Source: Rubrobacter marinus (lineage in GTDB: Bacteria; Actinomycetota; Rubrobacteria; Rubrobacterales; Rubrobacteraceae). From it: a DNA stretch of 64,000 nt. The position numbers were made by a program, and so were the translations under genes. The notes under the pieces are model-generated. The model was not told the origin of the DNA. It did no database searches and was given only the letters and a program-made list of their open reading frames with translations. Location of the stretch: positions 3,906,001 to 3,970,000 of the forward strand of contig NZ_CP045121.1 of assembly GCF_011492965.1 (NCBI RefSeq). Direction: 5' to 3'. Shown in pieces: positions 40,135 through 53,198 of the stretch. The number at the start of each line of letters is the position of its first letter. The first letter of the stretch is position 1.

Positions 40135-40317
40135 TTACTTGAGTAGGTCTTTCAGGGCGCCTTTCTTCTCCTTGCCGGTACCCCTTCTCTGGTCCGAGCG
40201 CCCCTCGGCCTTTCTGTTCTCGTCTCCGGTGAGCGAGCCGACGGCCTCCTTTACGCGGCCCTTGGCCTTATCCATCGCCCCTTCGTTCTTGTCCTGCCTA
40301 CTGGTCTTTCTCGGCAC
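40135..40317 (-). CDS. CsbD family stress protein
   Basis: 60 residues: NEGAMDKAKGRVKEAVGSLTG, DENRKAEGRSDQ, the typical CsbD repeat-like pattern of small, charged, disordered stress proteins controlled by general stress sigma factors. No enzyme activity known. ATG start. Own terminator downstream. Confidence 0.9.
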   Translation of the reverse strand: MPRKTSRQDKNEGAMDKAKGRVKEAVGSLTGDENRKAEGRSDQRRGTGKEKKGALKDLLK

Positions 40318-40360
40318 GTCCCTTCCCCTTCCTACGCCGGTCGGTCCCCCCTCACCACAC

Positions 40361-40441
40361 TCAAAGAAGCTGCAGTATCAGCAAGACCAGCAGGACCACC
40401 ACCAAAACCGTCACCACCAGACTCAGAGTTCCGCCGCGCAT
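40361..40441 (-). CDS. 26-residue hydrophobic membrane peptide
   Basis: ATG 40441 with AGGAGGTGAAGGCAC directly upstream, stop TGA 40361-40363. The product starts MRGGTLSLVVTVLVVVLL and ends LILQLL: one membrane helix and almost nothing else. The perfect ribosome site at normal spacing and its position between two small stress genes support translation. Resembles the tiny hydrophobic proteins found beside CsbD-like genes elsewhere, but no function is known. Too short for routine calling. Confidence 0.6.
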   Translation of the reverse strand: MRGGTLSLVVTVLVVVLLVLLILQLL

Positions 40442-40555
40442 GTGCCTTCACCTCCTTGCCTCGCTCTTCCTCCTACCTGTTACGACCTCGTGAAAGACAC
40501 ATTAGTTACACCCGATCGAAGGGTTTCTCGTCGGACCTCGCCGGCCCCGTCGACG

Positions 40556-40765
40556 CTAGCGTAGCGGCGGGAACGCCCTCAGCAGCCTGAACTGGGCGTC
40601 CCGGACCGAGTTGTCGCCGACATGATTGTCGCTCAACCAGCGCTTAGCCTCTTCCAGGGCGCCCTGCACCTGCTTACCGTCTCCGCTCTCCCTGGCGTCG
40701 GACATCCGCTTCAACAACCGGTCGCGGTCGATACTCCGGTTGTTCTCGCCGTGCTGTGTAGACAT
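40556..40765 (-). CDS. small charged hypothetical protein
   Basis: 69 residues, mostly helical: DRDRLLKRMSDARESGDG, EEAKRWLSDNHVGD. Not recognised. ATG 40765 preceded by AAGGCAGGTGC; a long structured leader lies upstream. Stress-related role is a guess from neighbours. Confidence 0.55.
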   Translation of the reverse strand: MSTQHGENNRSIDRDRLLKRMSDARESGDGKQVQGALEEAKRWLSDNHVGDNSVRDAQFRLLRAFPPLR

Positions 40766-40797
40766 GCACCTGCCTTGCTCCTCGTGGGATCCTCACC

Positions 40798-40907
40798 GGC
40801 ACCGGGGTACGGCTCGGAACCATCCCCTCGCGAGCCTCGCGAGGGGCGCCCTTACGCCCCCGGTACCAGCCATCTCCCTGACCATCAGGACGGGGACTCC
40901 CGTCCCC
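40798..40907 (-). other. highly structured leader/intergenic RNA candidate
   Basis: Within the 386-base spacer between the 69-residue gene and tRNA-Gln. Nested pairings: GGCACCGGGG (40798-40807) with CCCCGGTACC (40858-40867, one G-U); inside it CCCCTCGCGA/TCGCGAGGGG (40824-40846, 3-base loop) and GGGGCG/CGCCCC; next to it GGGGAC-TCCC-GTCCCC (40892-40907). It lies about 35-140 bases upstream of ATG 40765 on the minus strand. No known riboswitch consensus fits. Confidence 0.4.
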
Positions 40908-41124
40908 AAAGAAGCAGCTTCGACCGCTCGGGCAGATGGCCGCATTCTTATGTAGCTATAGTAACAAAAAGTTAGCGAACGTCAAACGGAAGGGCTGCAC
41001 CAGCGCGGCACTACGGATGGCGGCGCTGCTTTAGGGGAGACACCACGGCCGGATCACCCAGGCAGACCGGAAGGTCGCGCAGTCACGCACCTCGCCGTGG
41101 GGCCGTTCCTCGGGGCAAAGAGAA

Positions 41125-41142
41125 AGCCCCGGGAGAGGGGCT
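41125..41142 (-). terminator. terminator of tRNA-Gln
   Basis: AGCCCC-N6-GGGGCT hairpin, followed on the minus strand by TTCTCTTT, 10 bases after the tRNA 3' end. Confidence 0.75.
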
Positions 41143-41151
41143 CAGGAGAAG

Positions 41152-41222
41152 CTGCCGAACCTGGATTCGAACCAGGACTAAGTGATTCAGAGTCACTCGT
41201 GCTGCCGTTACACCATTCGGCA
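41152..41222 (-). tRNA. tRNA-Gln (CUG anticodon)
   Basis: 71 bases with full cloverleaf on the minus strand: acceptor TGCCGAA/TTCGGCA with discriminator G, anticodon arm AGTGA-CTCTGAA-TCACT giving CUG, and T arm CCTGG-TTCGAAT-CCAGG. CCA is not encoded. Confidence 0.95.
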
Positions 41223-41371
41223 CCGTTACGGTGGAATATTTTAACCCCTGCCGACGCAAACGTCGAGCGCTTTTCCCCGATTTGTGCCACCCTCCCCTCG
41301 GCCGGGTTCCCAGTCGTGGCCTGTATAGTGTCCCGCGGAGCACCGAACGGAAAAAGGAGCAGAGAGCCCAC

Positions 41372-42121
41372 TTGGCGGCCGAGTACGATCCCCTCTCGGA
41401 TCTCTACGACATAGAGTACGACCACGACTACGACCTCCCCTTCTGGCTGGCGCTGGCGGAGCGGGAGAACGGTGCGGTGGTCGAATGGGGCGCGGGGACC
41501 GGTCGCCTGGCGATCCCGCTGTCGGACGCGGGCCACGACGTAACGGCGGTCGAGGCCTCGGAGGGGATGGTCGCGGCGGGGCGGGAGAAGGGTGGCGCCG
41601 TTCGGTGGGTGCGGGGAGACATGCGAGACGCCTCGTTGGGAAGAAGCTACGGCCTCACGATCTGCGCCTTCAACTCCTTTCTGTGCCTGCTCTCCATCAA
41701 CGACGCCCTATCGTTCTTGCGCAACGCCCGAGAGCACCTCGCGCCCGCGGGGCTTCTCGGCGTCGAGGTCTCGGCCTTCTCCCCCGACGAGTTGAGCGAC
41801 GGTCCGGGCGGTCCAGCGCTGCGCCACGACTTTACCCGCGAGCGGCCGGATGGGGGGAGGCTGGAGCGCTTCAGCGTCTCCCGCTACGACCCCGCCTCGC
41901 AGCTTCTGTACATGCGACTCTTCTACGAGCTCTACGGGAGTTTGGGGGCCCTGGAGAGCAAGCGGGGCCACGAACTCACGATCCGAATCGTCGGGCGGGG
42001 GGAGCTTGCGCTTGCGCTCGGTCTCGCGGGCTTCGAGGTCGAGGCGGTGTACGGCGGGTTCGAGGGGGAGCCCTTCGACGCCGACAGCAACCATCTCATC
42101 GTGCTGGCGCGCCCGGCCTGA
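41372..42121 (+). CDS. class I SAM-dependent methyltransferase
   Basis: 249 residues from TTG 41372 with AAAAAGGAGC upstream; a TATAGT -10 lies near 41325. Motif I VVEWGAGTGRLAIPLSDAG, the acidic residue in VTAVEASEGM, and motif for adenine binding GDMRDASL; then ICAFNSFLCL. Methyltransferase_25 type, substrate unknown. It is not EgtD, whose fold and length differ. Convergent with coaA. Confidence 0.85.
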   Translation: MAAEYDPLSDLYDIEYDHDYDLPFWLALAERENGAVVEWGAGTGRLAIPLSDAGHDVTAVEASEGMVAAGREKGGAVRWVRGDMRDASLGRSYGLTICAFNSFLCLLSINDALSFLRNAREHLAPAGLLGVEVSAFSPDELSDGPGGPALRHDFTRERPDGGRLERFSVSRYDPASQLLYMRLFYELYGSLGALESKRGHELTIRIVGRGELALALGLAGFEVEAVYGGFEGEPFDADSNHLIVLARPA

Positions 42122-42127
42122 CGGTTC

Positions 42128-43102
42128 CTACAGCTTGCGGAGGACGACGCTCCTCACGGAGTGGTCCTCGCCCTTCTCCAGCACGAGGCGCGCTCGCTCG
42201 CGGGTGGTCGCGATGTTCTCCCTGAGGTTCGGGCCGTTGATCCTGGCCCAGATATCCGCGGCGACCCGGCGGGCCTCCTCGTCGGAGAGCTCCGCGTAGC
42301 GCTTGAAGTAGGAGCCCTTCTGGTCGAAGACCGTCCTCCTGAGCATCATGAAACGCTCCACGTACCACCGCTCGATGTCCTCCTCGTAGGCGTCCACGTA
42401 GATCGAGAAGTCGAAGAGGTCCGAGACGAACGTCTGGGGCCCCTTTCCGCCGCGCCCGTCGGAGGTCTGGAGCACGTTCAGGCCCTCGAGGATCAGGACG
42501 TCCGGCGAGCTCACGACCTGCGCCTCGCCCGGGATCACGTCGTACGAGAGGTGCGAGTAGACGGGGGCCGCGACCACGGGCACCCCGGCCTTGACGTCCG
42601 AGACGAAGCGGACGAGGCGCTTCAGGTCGTAGCTCTCCGGGAAGCCCTTGCGGTCCATGAGCCCGCGCTCCTCCAGCACCCGGTTGGGGTAGAGGAAGCC
42701 GTCGGTCGTCACGAGGTCGACCTTCGGGTGGTCCGGCCAGTACGAGAGCAGGGCCTGCAAGATGCGGGCCGTGGTGCTCTTGCCGACGGCGACGCTCCCG
42801 GCGATGCCGATAACGTACGGCGCCGAAGGCCCCGGCCTCCCCAGAAACGCGGCGGTCGTCCCGTGCAGCTTCTGGGTGGCCCCGACGTGAAGGTTCAGGA
42901 GCCTGCTGAGGGGCAGGTAGACCTCCTCGACCTCCCCCAGCGAGACGTTCTCGTTGATCCCCTGCAGGACCGCGAGGTCCTCCTCGCCGAGCACGAGCGG
43001 GGTCGAGGCCCGAAGCTCGGCCCACTCCTTGCGGCCGAAGCGGGCGTAGCGGGAGCCGTTGCCGTCGGGCCCGACCCTCGGGCCGGTCGTCTCCGAGAGC
43101 AC
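42128..43102 (-). CDS. coaA: type I pantothenate kinase
   Basis: 324 residues, GTG start adjoining the gltD stop. P-loop [15 protein letters not shown], substrate-site [25 protein letters not shown] and ILEGLNVLQ all conserved with bacterial CoaA. Phosphorylates pantothenate with ATP, the first step of CoA synthesis. It lies directly behind gltB-gltD, one base separating stop and start, so it is probably expressed with them. Confidence 0.97.
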   Translation of the reverse strand: MLSETTGPRVGPDGNGSRYARFGRKEWAELRASTPLVLGEEDLAVLQGINENVSLGEVEEVYLPLSRLLNLHVGATQKLHGTTAAFLGRPGPSAPYVIGIAGSVAVGKSTTARILQALLSYWPDHPKVDLVTTDGFLYPNRVLEERGLMDRKGFPESYDLKRLVRFVSDVKAGVPVVAAPVYSHLSYDVIPGEAQVVSSPDVLILEGLNVLQTSDGRGGKGPQTFVSDLFDFSIYVDAYEEDIERWYVERFMMLRRTVFDQKGSYFKRYAELSDEEARRVAADIWARINGPNLRENIATTRERARLVLEKGEDHSVRSVVLRKL

Positions 43103-44529
43103 CTAGCCGGGGAGCAAGCTGCGGCCCATGAGGTACTCGTCGGCCTCCCTGGCCGCCTTGCGCCCCTCGGCGATCGCCCAGACGATAAGGGAGGCGCCCC
43201 TCTTCGCGTCGCCGGCGACGAAGAGGCCGGTCTGCTCCGTCGCGAAGCCGCCGTTCGCCGTCGGGATGGCGCCGCGCTCGTTATAGCCGAGGGCGAGGTC
43301 ATCCAGAAACGTGTCGCGGACCGGTCCGGTGAAGCCGATGGCGAGGAGGACGAGGTCGCACTCTATCTCGTGCTCCGAGCCCTCGATGTACTCCGTCTTG
43401 CCGTCCTTGCGCTCCGTCTGGATCGCGTGCATCCTCTCGACCTTGCCGTCCGAGCCCGAGAAGCCGGTGACGGCGACGCTCCAGCCGCGCTCGCCGCCCT
43501 CCTCGTGGGCGGGGTAGGTGTGAAGGATCAGGGGCCAGTCCGGCCACGTCAGGTGATCCGGGTTCTCGGGGGGCTTCGGGCCGTGGGTGAGGACCTTTAC
43601 GGAGGCCGCGCCCTCGCGGTGGGAGTTGCCGAGGCAGTCGGCGCTCGTGTCGCCGCCGCCCAGGATCACCACGTTCTTGCCCGCGGCCGAGATCTCCTCC
43701 TCCTCGATCGGGAGCCCCATGACCCTGCGGTTCTGCTGGGTGAGGTAGTCCATCGCGAGGTGGACCCCCTTGAGCTCGCGTCCCGGCACGTCGAGGTCGC
43801 GTCCCTGAAGCGCGCCGACGGCGAGCACGACGGCGTCGAAGTCGGCCTTCAACCCTTCCGTCGTCGGATCGACGCCGACGTGGGCGTTCGTCCGGAACTC
43901 GATCCCCTCTTCCTCCATGATGGCGACGCGGCGGTCGACCACCCACTTCTCTATCTTGTAGTCCGGGATGCCGTAGCGCAGCAGGCCGCCGATCCTGTCG
44001 TCCTTCTCGAAGACGGTGACGGAGTGCCCGGCCCGGTTGAGCTGCTGGGCCGCAGCCAACCCCGCGGGACCCGAGCCCACGATCGCGACCTTCTTGCCGG
44101 TGCGCGCCTCGGGCGGCGGCGGGGTGGCCTTGACCCAGCCCTCGTCGAAAGCCCGGTTGATGATGGAGAGCTCTATCTCCTTGATCGTCACGGGCTTGTC
44201 GTTGATCGCGAGCACGCACGCCGACTCGCACGGCGCCGGGCACAGCATCCCCGTGAACTCCGGGAAGTTGTTCGTGAGGTGCAGCCGGTCGATCGCGCGC
44301 CGCCAGGAGTCCCGGTACACGAGGTCGTTCCAGTCCGGGATGAGGTTCCCCAAGGGGCAACCCGTGTTGCAGAACGGGACGCCGCAGTCCATGCAGCGGG
44401 AGGCCTGCTCGCGGAGTTCTTCCTCCGGCATCCGGTCGTAGACGTAGCGGTAATCCTGTATCCGCTCGACGACGTTCCGCTTCGGGGTGGGCTTGCGCCC
44501 TATCTTCAAGAAACCCTTCGGGTCCCCCA

Positions 44530-44530
<1 letters not shown>
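43103..44530 (-). CDS. gltD: glutamate synthase small (beta) subunit
   Basis: 475 residues. GTG 44530 overlaps the gltB stop by one base, implying coupling. N-terminal iron-sulfur region with CMDCGVPFCNTGCPLGN and CPAPCESACV, FAD motif VGSGPAGLAAAQQLNRAG, NADPH motif ILGGGDTSADCLG and C-terminal VAGDAKRGASLIVWAI. Passes electrons from NADPH to GltB. An open frame continues upstream to 45841 but is a shadow of gltB. Confidence 0.97.
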
Positions 44531-49023
<4,493 letters not shown>

Positions 49024-49168
49024 CGCGCCTCCTCAGGGGAACAGGGTACAGAAGTCGACCCGTTTTACACGAAACAACGGGTTTACACAAGAGGTTGCGG
49101 GCCTCTTGCATGGGCTTATATGTGAACTTTTCTGCTTGCTCCTCGGCCGCCCCCGGAGAGGACGAGCC
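49024..49168 (-). promoter_or_regulatory. gltB leader/promoter region
   Basis: On the minus strand: CATATAAG as -10 candidate near 49117-49124, then hairpins AAGAGG-N7-CCTCTT (about 49086-49104) and ACCCGTT with AACGGGT (about 49056-49080), then CTGAGGAGGCGCG before TTG 49023. Could attenuate or stabilise the mRNA; no known nitrogen riboswitch matches. Confidence 0.35.
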
Positions 49169-49507
49169 CTACAGCGCGTCGAGGTCGCTTCGGAGCCTGC
49201 CCTCTTCCTCCAAAAGCTCCGCGAGGCGCAGCCTGAGCTCGGCCGATTCGGCCTCGACCTCGGCGAGCCTCAGGCTGAGGTCGCGCTCGCGCGCGGCGGT
49301 CTCGGGGTCGCGCCTTCGGGTGCGGTAGCGGTTGCGGATGTTCCGAATTCGCTCGCTCGCGGCCTGTTGGATGCGCTCGCGCTCGGTCTTGAACTCGTCG
49401 CCGCCGAGGTACCTGAGCCCCCGCTTTACCCGCGGGTCGGAGAGCAGCTCCGCGATAATCTCCGCCGAACTGTTCTTGACGTCCTTGTCCTTGTTGCCTT
49501 CGGCCAT
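49169..49507 (-). CDS. coiled-coil protein of unknown function
   Basis: 112 residues. N-terminal globular stretch with IAELLSDPRVKRGLRYLGG, a basic segment RIRNIRNRYRTRRRD, then a long coiled coil rich in Leu, Glu and Arg (RDLSLRLAEVEAESAELRL). Not recognised. ATG start. It follows the recombinase-like gene by 34 bases on the same strand, so the two are likely co-transcribed. Confidence 0.6.
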   Translation of the reverse strand: MAEGNKDKDVKNSSAEIIAELLSDPRVKRGLRYLGGDEFKTERERIQQAASERIRNIRNRYRTRRRDPETAARERDLSLRLAEVEAESAELRLRLAELLEEEGRLRSDLDAL

Positions 49508-49541
49508 CCTCGGGCCTCCCGTGTCTTCGTAGCGCTCGTGC

Positions 49542-50375
49542 CTACACGAACTTCTTGTATACCCCGATGTTGGTCGTGTCGCGCACGCCCAGGGCGTCCT
49601 TCAACTCGTTCAGGGTCGCGCCGCGCCTCAAGAGCCTCACGGCGAAGGTGTGGCGGAGGACCATCGGGGAGACGCGCCACATCCCGACCGCGTCGCAGCG
49701 CTTCCAGATCGCGTTCTGCAGCGACTTCGACGTCGTCACCGGCCGGGCGGCCCTCCCTATGACTAGCTCCGGGGTCTCGTCGCGGCGCGCGTCGAGGTAG
49801 CGCCTTATGGCCCCGACGGTCTCCGGCGAGAGGCGGCGCGCCCTCGGCGCGAGGTGCGAGCCCGGCCCGCCGAGGGCGACCTGCGCCGCTTCGAGGTCGA
49901 CGTCGCTCTTGAGGAGGCCCCGTATCTCCCCGACCGTCACCCCGGTGTCGAGCATCAGACGGATCACCACCGCGTCCCGCAGCCCATCGAGGCTGCCCTG
50001 CGGGAACGAGAGGAGCTGCTCGGCCTCCGCGTCCTCGAGGTACGTGATCTGCTGGTCCAGCGGCTGGTGCATCGGCTCTATGGGGTCGAAGTCCAGCGAC
50101 GAGTCCGTGTTGTTGCGCACCCAGTCGAGGAAGCGGCGCACGGCCGCGTCCTTGCGGTACACGGTGAAGCGCTTCCGCTTCCCTTCGAGCAGGTAGTTTC
50201 GGAACTCCATCACGAGCCCCACGCCCACCTCCTCGATCTCGCCCACCCCCTTCTCCTCCAGGAAACGGGCGAACTCCTTGAGATCGGCCTCGTAGAACTC
50301 GGCGGTGCGAGGGGAAGTGTTCGGATCCTCCGCGAGATATGCGCTGAATTGCTCTACCAGGGGCAGTACTTCCAT
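49542..50375 (-). CDS. tyrosine recombinase-fold protein with degenerate active site
   Basis: 277 residues with the core-binding domain (about 5-90, LADPNTSPRTAEFYEADLK-like region) and catalytic-fold domain of XerC/D-type integrases. Aligned with XerD, the first catalytic Arg is Thr (DTGVTVGEI for TGLRVSEL), the beta-hairpin Lys region is GGPGSHLAP, the His before LRH is Met (SPMVLRHTFA), and the next His/Trp is Val (ALGVRDTTN). Only the second Arg and the Tyr (IGVYKKF) remain. It should bind DNA but hardly cut it. Not next to any att site or cargo. Confidence 0.75.
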   Translation of the reverse strand: MEVLPLVEQFSAYLAEDPNTSPRTAEFYEADLKEFARFLEEKGVGEIEEVGVGLVMEFRNYLLEGKRKRFTVYRKDAAVRRFLDWVRNNTDSSLDFDPIEPMHQPLDQQITYLEDAEAEQLLSFPQGSLDGLRDAVVIRLMLDTGVTVGEIRGLLKSDVDLEAAQVALGGPGSHLAPRARRLSPETVGAIRRYLDARRDETPELVIGRAARPVTTSKSLQNAIWKRCDAVGMWRVSPMVLRHTFAVRLLRRGATLNELKDALGVRDTTNIGVYKKFV

Positions 50376-50444
50376 GGATATATTCTAACCGTAAATACCC
50401 GCGCGCCCGGCGGTGCCCCGGCGCGTCGTGCATGAGGAGGACCG

Positions 50445-51116
50445 ATGTCCACGAGCCCCAAACTGTATGTGCGGTCGGCCGCCGCCCTCCTGGCGCTCGC
50501 CGCCCTCTTCGCCTACGGCCCCTCGCCGGCGGCTCAGGCCGAACCGGCCTCCTCGAGGGACGAGGCCCGCGCCGTGGCCGGGGTCGAGGCCAACGGCGAG
50601 AACGCGGAGACCCCGGCGCTTCCCGGTCCGGAGGACGAAGGCTCGTCCGAGAACGACGCCGAAGAGGACAAGCCCGGGGAGAGGCCCGCGCCGCCGAGCA
50701 AGAAGCTCATGCTCACGATCCCGCGCCTCGGGCTGGAGAACGTCAAGGTCGGGGACTCGCCGGATCAGTCCTACCTGGACCGCGAGGGGATCATGCACCT
50801 CTCCGGCACCGGCTTCCCGTACCAGAAGGACTCGAACACGTACATCGCCGCCCACGCCATCGGCTACGCCGGGAGTCGCGTCACCTACGCCTTCCGCGAC
50901 CTCGAAGACATGAAGAAGGGCGACCGCGTGACCGTCCGCGACGCCTCCGGCAAGACCTACCAGTACCGCGTCTACGAGAAGATGATCGTCGACCCCGACG
51001 ACTTCTGGGTCACGAAGCCCGTCGAGGGCAAGAAGATAATCTCCCTCCAGACCTGCTGGCCCGAGCCCTCCTTCGAGAAGCGCCTCATCGTCCGCGCCGA
51101 GATCGTGAGGAAGTAG
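50445..51116 (+). CDS. class E/D-like sortase (first of a pair)
   Basis: 223 residues: signal peptide/anchor (1-30), acidic disordered spacer (about 35-85), sortase beta-barrel. Catalytic triad visible: His in YIAAHAIGY, Cys in SLQTCWP, Arg in KRLIVRAE. Sortases transfer LPxTG-type proteins to the cell wall or join pilus subunits. ATG behind GAGGACCG. Paralog of the next gene; no LPxTG substrate gene is in the window. Confidence 0.88.
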   Translation: MSTSPKLYVRSAAALLALAALFAYGPSPAAQAEPASSRDEARAVAGVEANGENAETPALPGPEDEGSSENDAEEDKPGERPAPPSKKLMLTIPRLGLENVKVGDSPDQSYLDREGIMHLSGTGFPYQKDSNTYIAAHAIGYAGSRVTYAFRDLEDMKKGDRVTVRDASGKTYQYRVYEKMIVDPDDFWVTKPVEGKKIISLQTCWPEPSFEKRLIVRAEIVRK

Positions 51117-51166
51117 CCGGACGACGCTGCGAGTGCGCCCTCCCTATGGTTTTGCGGGGATAGCTA

Positions 51167-51172
51167 TATAAT
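51167..51172 (+). promoter_or_regulatory. -10 box of second sortase gene
   Basis: TATAAT in GCTATATAATCCCGGGCG, ending 8 bases before the ATG; a leaderless or near-leaderless transcript is expected. The -35 is not clear. Confidence 0.5.
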
Positions 51173-51180
51173 CCCGGGCG

Positions 51181-51807
51181 ATGTTCAAGAGCTTCAAGAT
51201 CTCGCTGCTGCTCGTCTCGCTCGCCCTCCTGGGCCTCGCCGCTCTGCCCGCCTACCCGAGGACCGAGACCGCGTCCCTGGACCTGCGCCCCACGGAGGTC
51301 GAGAACGCCCGCACGCTTCTGGGCGAGAACCCGGAAGGCGAGCGGGCGAACCCCCAGAGGCGCGCGAGCGCCCAGGACGGCGCGGGCTCGGGCGGCCAGA
51401 TCACGCTGAGCATCCCGAAGCTCGGCCTTGAAGACATCGAGGTTCCGACCGCCGACAGCCAGGTCGAACTGGACCAGAAGGGCATCATCCACCTCAAGGA
51501 CACCGGGGCGCCCTGGGAGGAGGGCTCCAACACGGTCATCGTCGGCCACGCCCTGGGCTTTATGCGCACCGAGATCCCCTACGTCTTCTACGAGCTCGAC
51601 AAGATGGAGCCGGGCGACGAGATCATCGTCAAGAACCTGGCCGGCAAGGAGTTCACCTTCAAGGTCTTCGACCTCCTCACCGTCCGCCCGGAGGACTACT
51701 GGATCACCTACCCGGTCCCCGACAAGACCGTGGTCTCGCTCCAGACCTGCACCCCCATCCCGACCTTCGAGAAACGCCTCATAGTCCGCGGCGAACTGGT
51801 GAGTTAG
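51181..51807 (+). CDS. class E/D-like sortase (second of a pair)
   Basis: 208 residues: N-terminal membrane anchor (about 5-25), short linker, sortase domain with His in VIVGHALGFM, Cys in SLQTCTP and Arg in KRLIVRGE. About 40% alike to its neighbour by eye in the catalytic domain. It has its own -10 box in the 64-base gap, so it can be expressed apart. Possibly two substrates or sequential pilus assembly and anchoring. Confidence 0.88.
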   Translation: MFKSFKISLLLVSLALLGLAALPAYPRTETASLDLRPTEVENARTLLGENPEGERANPQRRASAQDGAGSGGQITLSIPKLGLEDIEVPTADSQVELDQKGIIHLKDTGAPWEEGSNTVIVGHALGFMRTEIPYVFYELDKMEPGDEIIVKNLAGKEFTFKVFDLLTVRPEDYWITYPVPDKTVVSLQTCTPIPTFEKRLIVRGELVS

Positions 51808-52002
51808 TCCCGAGGGGTATCCGCGTGCCGTTGCTGGTCCTGAGCTGGCCGACGGCCTGAACGACCGGGATTTCTCCATCGCGGGGGAGATCGAAGCCCT
51901 CGACGTGGCGCGCTGCGAGGACGACAGGGTAACGACGACAGAGCAGATCCCTCTGCGCTGACGGCGTACCCGGTTTCGACCAGCAGGCTGACAGGCCGTG
52001 TT

Positions 52003-52527
52003 CTACGCCCCGAGCAGGTAGCGCTCCAGGACGTCGTGGGCGGCGTTGATCTCCGCCGTGAGCCGCTCGGCGCGGGCCCTCTTGTCCCCGTCTACGAACC
52101 TGTCGGGGTGGTGGCGCTTGACGAGCTCGCGCCTCTTCCTGTTGGCGGCGTCGAGCCCGTCCCCAGGGTTGAGGCCCAGCTTGTGGTACGCGACGAGCAC
52201 CTCCGGCGGGTACCTTCTCGGGACGTAACCGGGCGCGACGTCCCGCCAGGCGCCGGAGGGCCGCCACGTGGCGCGCGCGGAGCTCCGCTGCCCGTCGTCG
52301 GACCGCTCACCGGCGATCTGCTCGTCCCTGGCCTCTTCCTCGGCGCGCCGGCGTTGCTCCGCGGCGCGCCACTCCTCGGCGGCGGCGCGCCGCGCGGCCC
52401 CGAGGGCGTCTTTGAGGGTCTCGCCGCGCTCGCGGCCGAAGCGGACCGCATCCCTGAAACGTTCCTCGCCGATGTTCCTGGAGACGAAGCCCCGGGTCAG
52501 GCGTCCGAGGCGGCGGCCCAGGCTCAC
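52003..52527 (-). CDS. C-terminal J-domain protein
   Basis: 174 residues. N-terminal amphipathic and charged helices (about 1-75), a linker, then a J domain (about 110-172) with AYHKLGLNPGD, the HPD tripeptide in KRHHPDRF and AAHDVLERYL. No zinc-finger or substrate domain, so it would target DnaK to a special client. GTG overlaps the stop of the upstream gene by 4 bases. Last gene of the PspA-like operon. Confidence 0.8.
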   Translation of the reverse strand: MSLGRRLGRLTRGFVSRNIGEERFRDAVRFGRERGETLKDALGAARRAAAEEWRAAEQRRRAEEEARDEQIAGERSDDGQRSSARATWRPSGAWRDVAPGYVPRRYPPEVLVAYHKLGLNPGDGLDAANRKRRELVKRHHPDRFVDGDKRARAERLTAEINAAHDVLERYLLGA

Positions 52528-53198
52528 CGTTGTCCGGCGTCGGTATCCGCGTCGGAGAGGGAGCTCGGACGCCGGAGGACCCGCGTCTGGTCGACATCGT
52601 CGGCGTCGTCGTCGAAGGGCTCGAAGACCTGCGTGTCGTCGCTCGCGGGGCGGATGACCTCGCCCTGCGTCGTCTCCTCCGCGTCCTCCTGCACCGGGAA
52701 GTCGAAGAAGCGGCGGACCCGCTTGATGTCCTCGAGGCCCGTGTTGGCGCGCGAGATCCTGCCCTCCTCCTCCTTGATGCCGTTGTCGCGGGCCTGCTCG
52801 GCCTTGCGGATCTCGTCCTGGAGGGAGCGGATGACCTCGTCGGCCCTCTCCTTGAGCTCCTCCTGCCTGCCGCGCGCCAATCCGATCTCCGAGCGGAGCT
52901 TGGTCTCCCTGGCGCGGGTGGAGCGCTCGAGGTCCTCGACCTTGATGCCCGCGGCCGTCAGCGTGCCGCGCACGATGCGGACCGCGCTCTCGGGGGAGAC
53001 GTCCGGCGGCAGATCGTCGATAATCTCCGCCGCCCGCTCGACGGTGAACCCGTAGGGGTGCTGCTCGATCTCGCGCGGGGGCGGTTCGTCGCGCCGCTCC
53101 TCCGTCCCTAGCTCCTCGGCGGAGTACATCCGGGTCTCCCCCTCGTCCTCGCCGCCTCCCCCGAACAGCCTGGCGAAGAAACCCTTGCGCTCGCTCAC
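52524..53198 (-). CDS. acidic coiled-coil protein in PspA-like operon
   Basis: 224 residues: start MSERKGFFARLFGGGGEDEG, a Phe/Leu-rich amphipathic segment that could touch membrane, then a helical repeat FTVERAAEIIDDLPPDVSPE, a coiled coil (about 90-150), and an acidic disordered tail. Not recognised. Overlaps both neighbours by 4 bases, so it is made in step with them. Confidence 0.7.
   Translation of the reverse strand: MSERKGFFARLFGGGGEDEGETRMYSAEELGTEERRDEPPPREIEQHPYGFTVERAAEIIDDLPPDVSPESAVRIVRGTLTAAGIKVEDLERSTRARETKLRSEIGLARGRQEELKERADEVIRSLQDEIRKAEQARDNGIKEEEGRISRANTGLEDIKRVRRFFDFPVQEDAEETTQGEVIRPASDDTQVFEPFDDDADDVDQTRVLRRPSSLSDADTDAGQR

Noticed and set aside
49542-50375. Integrase marking a genomic island
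   Set aside because: No att-like repeat near tRNA-Gln at 41.2 kb, no mobile cargo, and its catalytic residues are lost.
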